Part shown: one piece after another, positions 62,821 through 64,000 of the stretch
Numbering within the stretch: the first letter of the stretch is position 1
Layout of the letters: the number at the start of each line of letters is the position of its first letter
The notes under the pieces: model-generated
What the model was told of the DNA's origin: nothing
The model's database searches: none
What the model saw: the letters and a program-made list of their open reading frames with translations, nothing else
Assembly: GCF_030035675.1 (NCBI RefSeq)
Contig: NC_084484.1
Coordinates: 186,560,934 to 186,624,933, forward strand
Direction of reading: 5' to 3'
Source: Rhineura floridana
Lineage: Eukaryota; Chordata; Lepidosauria; Squamata; Rhineuridae
DNA length: 64,000 nt
Program-made: the position numbers and the translations under genes

Positions 62821-63269
62821 ATTAGTAATATATATAAAAAGTATAAATCAGCAGCTGGATGACTTCCAGAGTAAGTGAATTTTGTGCTCCTTCTCTCCCC
62901 CCCCCATGAAAGGACACATGAGAAGGGCAGCTCTAGACCTCGGGGTGATTGATCCACAGCATTAGGGCTATTACAGAAAACATCCTGTTTCTTGCCTTCT
63001 GAAGTTTTAACTTTTCACATAGTCTGGCCTTAAGTGGCAGAGCACAGGGTGGGGACTCATGTTGGATGCAGACTCCAAAATATGTAGGTCATCCTATCAC
63101 CAGGCTTGGTGGAGAGATTTAAACCTCTTCATCAAGCCCAGCACTGCAGTGGGGATTAGTGAGAGAGAGAGTCTATGTATGTGTGTGATGTGTGCCTGTG
63201 TGTCTTAACATGTATATGTGTTGGTTGTTATGTGTGAGTGTATGTGAGGAGTGTGGTGCCCATGTGTGT

Positions 63270-63345
63270 GTTGTTATTATTATTAGATTTATATCCTGCC
63301 CTTCCTCCCAGCAGGAGCCCAGGGCAGCATATGGCCCTCAGAGGG
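63270..63345 (-). mobile_element. L2-clade 3' terminus, antisense
   Basis: (ATT)n, 'agatttatatcctgcccttc' and 'ctcccagcaggagcccaggg'. Confidence 0.75.
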
Positions 63346-63499
63346 CTGGCCAAATTTGAATATAGCCCTTGGGCTGAAAAAGGTTACCCACCCCAGTGTA
63401 TGGCTTTAAAAGCAAGCATTAGCCCCTTTGATTGTGCCAGAAAGCTGACAGGCAGTCCGTGTAACTGATGCAATACTGGGAGTGCTCATCCTAAATAGG

Positions 63500-64000
63500 T
63501 GCCTGGAGGTTGTGAAGGGCTAACAAACAGAAACTGGTTGCTGGTCAAGGGGAAAGCTGTGCCAGGGATAGGGCTGCAACCTGTTCTGGATGGGGTCACA
63601 CTCCCCTTAAAGGAGCAGGTCCGCAGTTTGAGAGTACTCCTGGATCCTGTCCTGCTGCTTGAATATCAGATGACTGTGATAGCCAGAAGTGCTTTTGGCC
63701 AACTTAAACTGGTCTACCAGCTGTGCCCATTCCTGGAAGCAGTTGACGTGACCACAGTGCATTGGTGACATTGAGGCTTGATTACTGTAACACACTCTAC
63801 ATGGGGCTGCCTTTGAAAACGGCTTGGAAATTGCAGTTGGTTCAAAATGCGTCAGCCAGAATGTTAACTGGATCGCAGCAAAGGGATCTTGTCATGCCTC
63901 TGCTTTATTGACTCCACTGGCTTCCAATTTGTTTTCAGGCCCAATTCAAAGTGTGGGTTTTGACCTTTAAAGCCCTAAATGTCCTTGAACCAATGTACCT
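63500..64000 (+). mobile_element. L2-clade LINE ORF2 C-terminus, sense, runs off the window
   Basis: A + frame reads IGLQPVLDGVTLPLKEQVRS, LRVLLDPVLLLEYQM and VIARSAFGQLKLVYQLCPFL. It is close to the 43,215 copy (IGIQPVLDGVTLPLKTQI). A stop and frame changes follow. The rest lies outside the window. Confidence 0.88.

Noticed and set aside
38913-64000. NUMA1 coding exons
   Set aside because: No frame matches the NuMA N-terminal globular domain or its coiled coil. The open frames in this stretch come from LINEs, SINEs or chance.
1-64000. Retroviral, Polinton-like or other capsid- or envelope-bearing elements
   Set aside because: No LTR pairs, gag/pol/env-like or capsid-like reading frames were seen. 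All reverse-transcriptase traces belong to L2, CR1 or BovB LINEs.
1-64000. CRISPR arrays, toxin-antitoxin or other prokaryotic defence systems
   Set aside because: Repeats are dispersed vertebrate transposons, not evenly spaced direct repeats, and the genes have spliceosomal introns.

Overview
This window is from a vertebrate nuclear genome, most likely a squamate reptile. It carries host genes split by GT-AG introns inside CpG islands, in a dense background of L2-clade LINEs, CR1/L3-clade LINEs, BovB/RTE LINE 3' ends, two kinds of tRNA-derived SINE, one 5S rRNA-derived SINE and palindromic hAT-like MITEs. I cannot name the species. I saw no prokaryotic, CRISPR, plasmid or phage-like content, and no retroviral or other capsid- or envelope-bearing element.

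Layout. Positions 1-8,450 are repeat-rich intergenic DNA with a GC-rich patch at about 540-1,270. Positions 8,480-21,851 hold LAMTOR1 (+), complete in five coding exons that encode 161 aa. Its promoter CpG island has several E-box/M-box motifs of the type bound by TFEB/MITF factors. Positions 23,656-38,700 hold LRRC51 (-), complete in four coding exons that encode 193 aa, with a probable non-coding first exon in a second CpG island (about 38,000-39,170). That island also looks like the start of a head-to-head + strand gene. From the known vertebrate gene order this is expected to be NUMA1, but no NUMA1 coding exon is visible before the window ends. A third CpG island (about 53,870-55,010) has no recognisable coding exon and may be an alternative NUMA1 promoter or an unrelated transcript start.

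The order LAMTOR1 > < LRRC51 <> (NUMA1) matches the mammalian 11q13.4 arrangement. LAMTOR1 is the lipid-anchored scaffold of Ragulator on the lysosome. LRRC51 is a small leucine-rich-repeat protein. NUMA1 is a mitotic spindle protein. They share a neighbourhood and a promoter, not a pathway.

The remaining sequence is mostly decayed transposable elements, some nested: a 5S-derived SINE inside a CR1 3' end, an L2 inside a tRNA SINE, L2s inside hAT MITEs, and BovB abutting BovB. The longest reverse-transcriptase fragment is an L2-clade copy at about 43,215-44,640. No new biological system is evident. The most useful leads are the promoter motif clusters, the orphan CpG island, the 5S SINE and the MITEs with preserved 8-bp target-site duplications.
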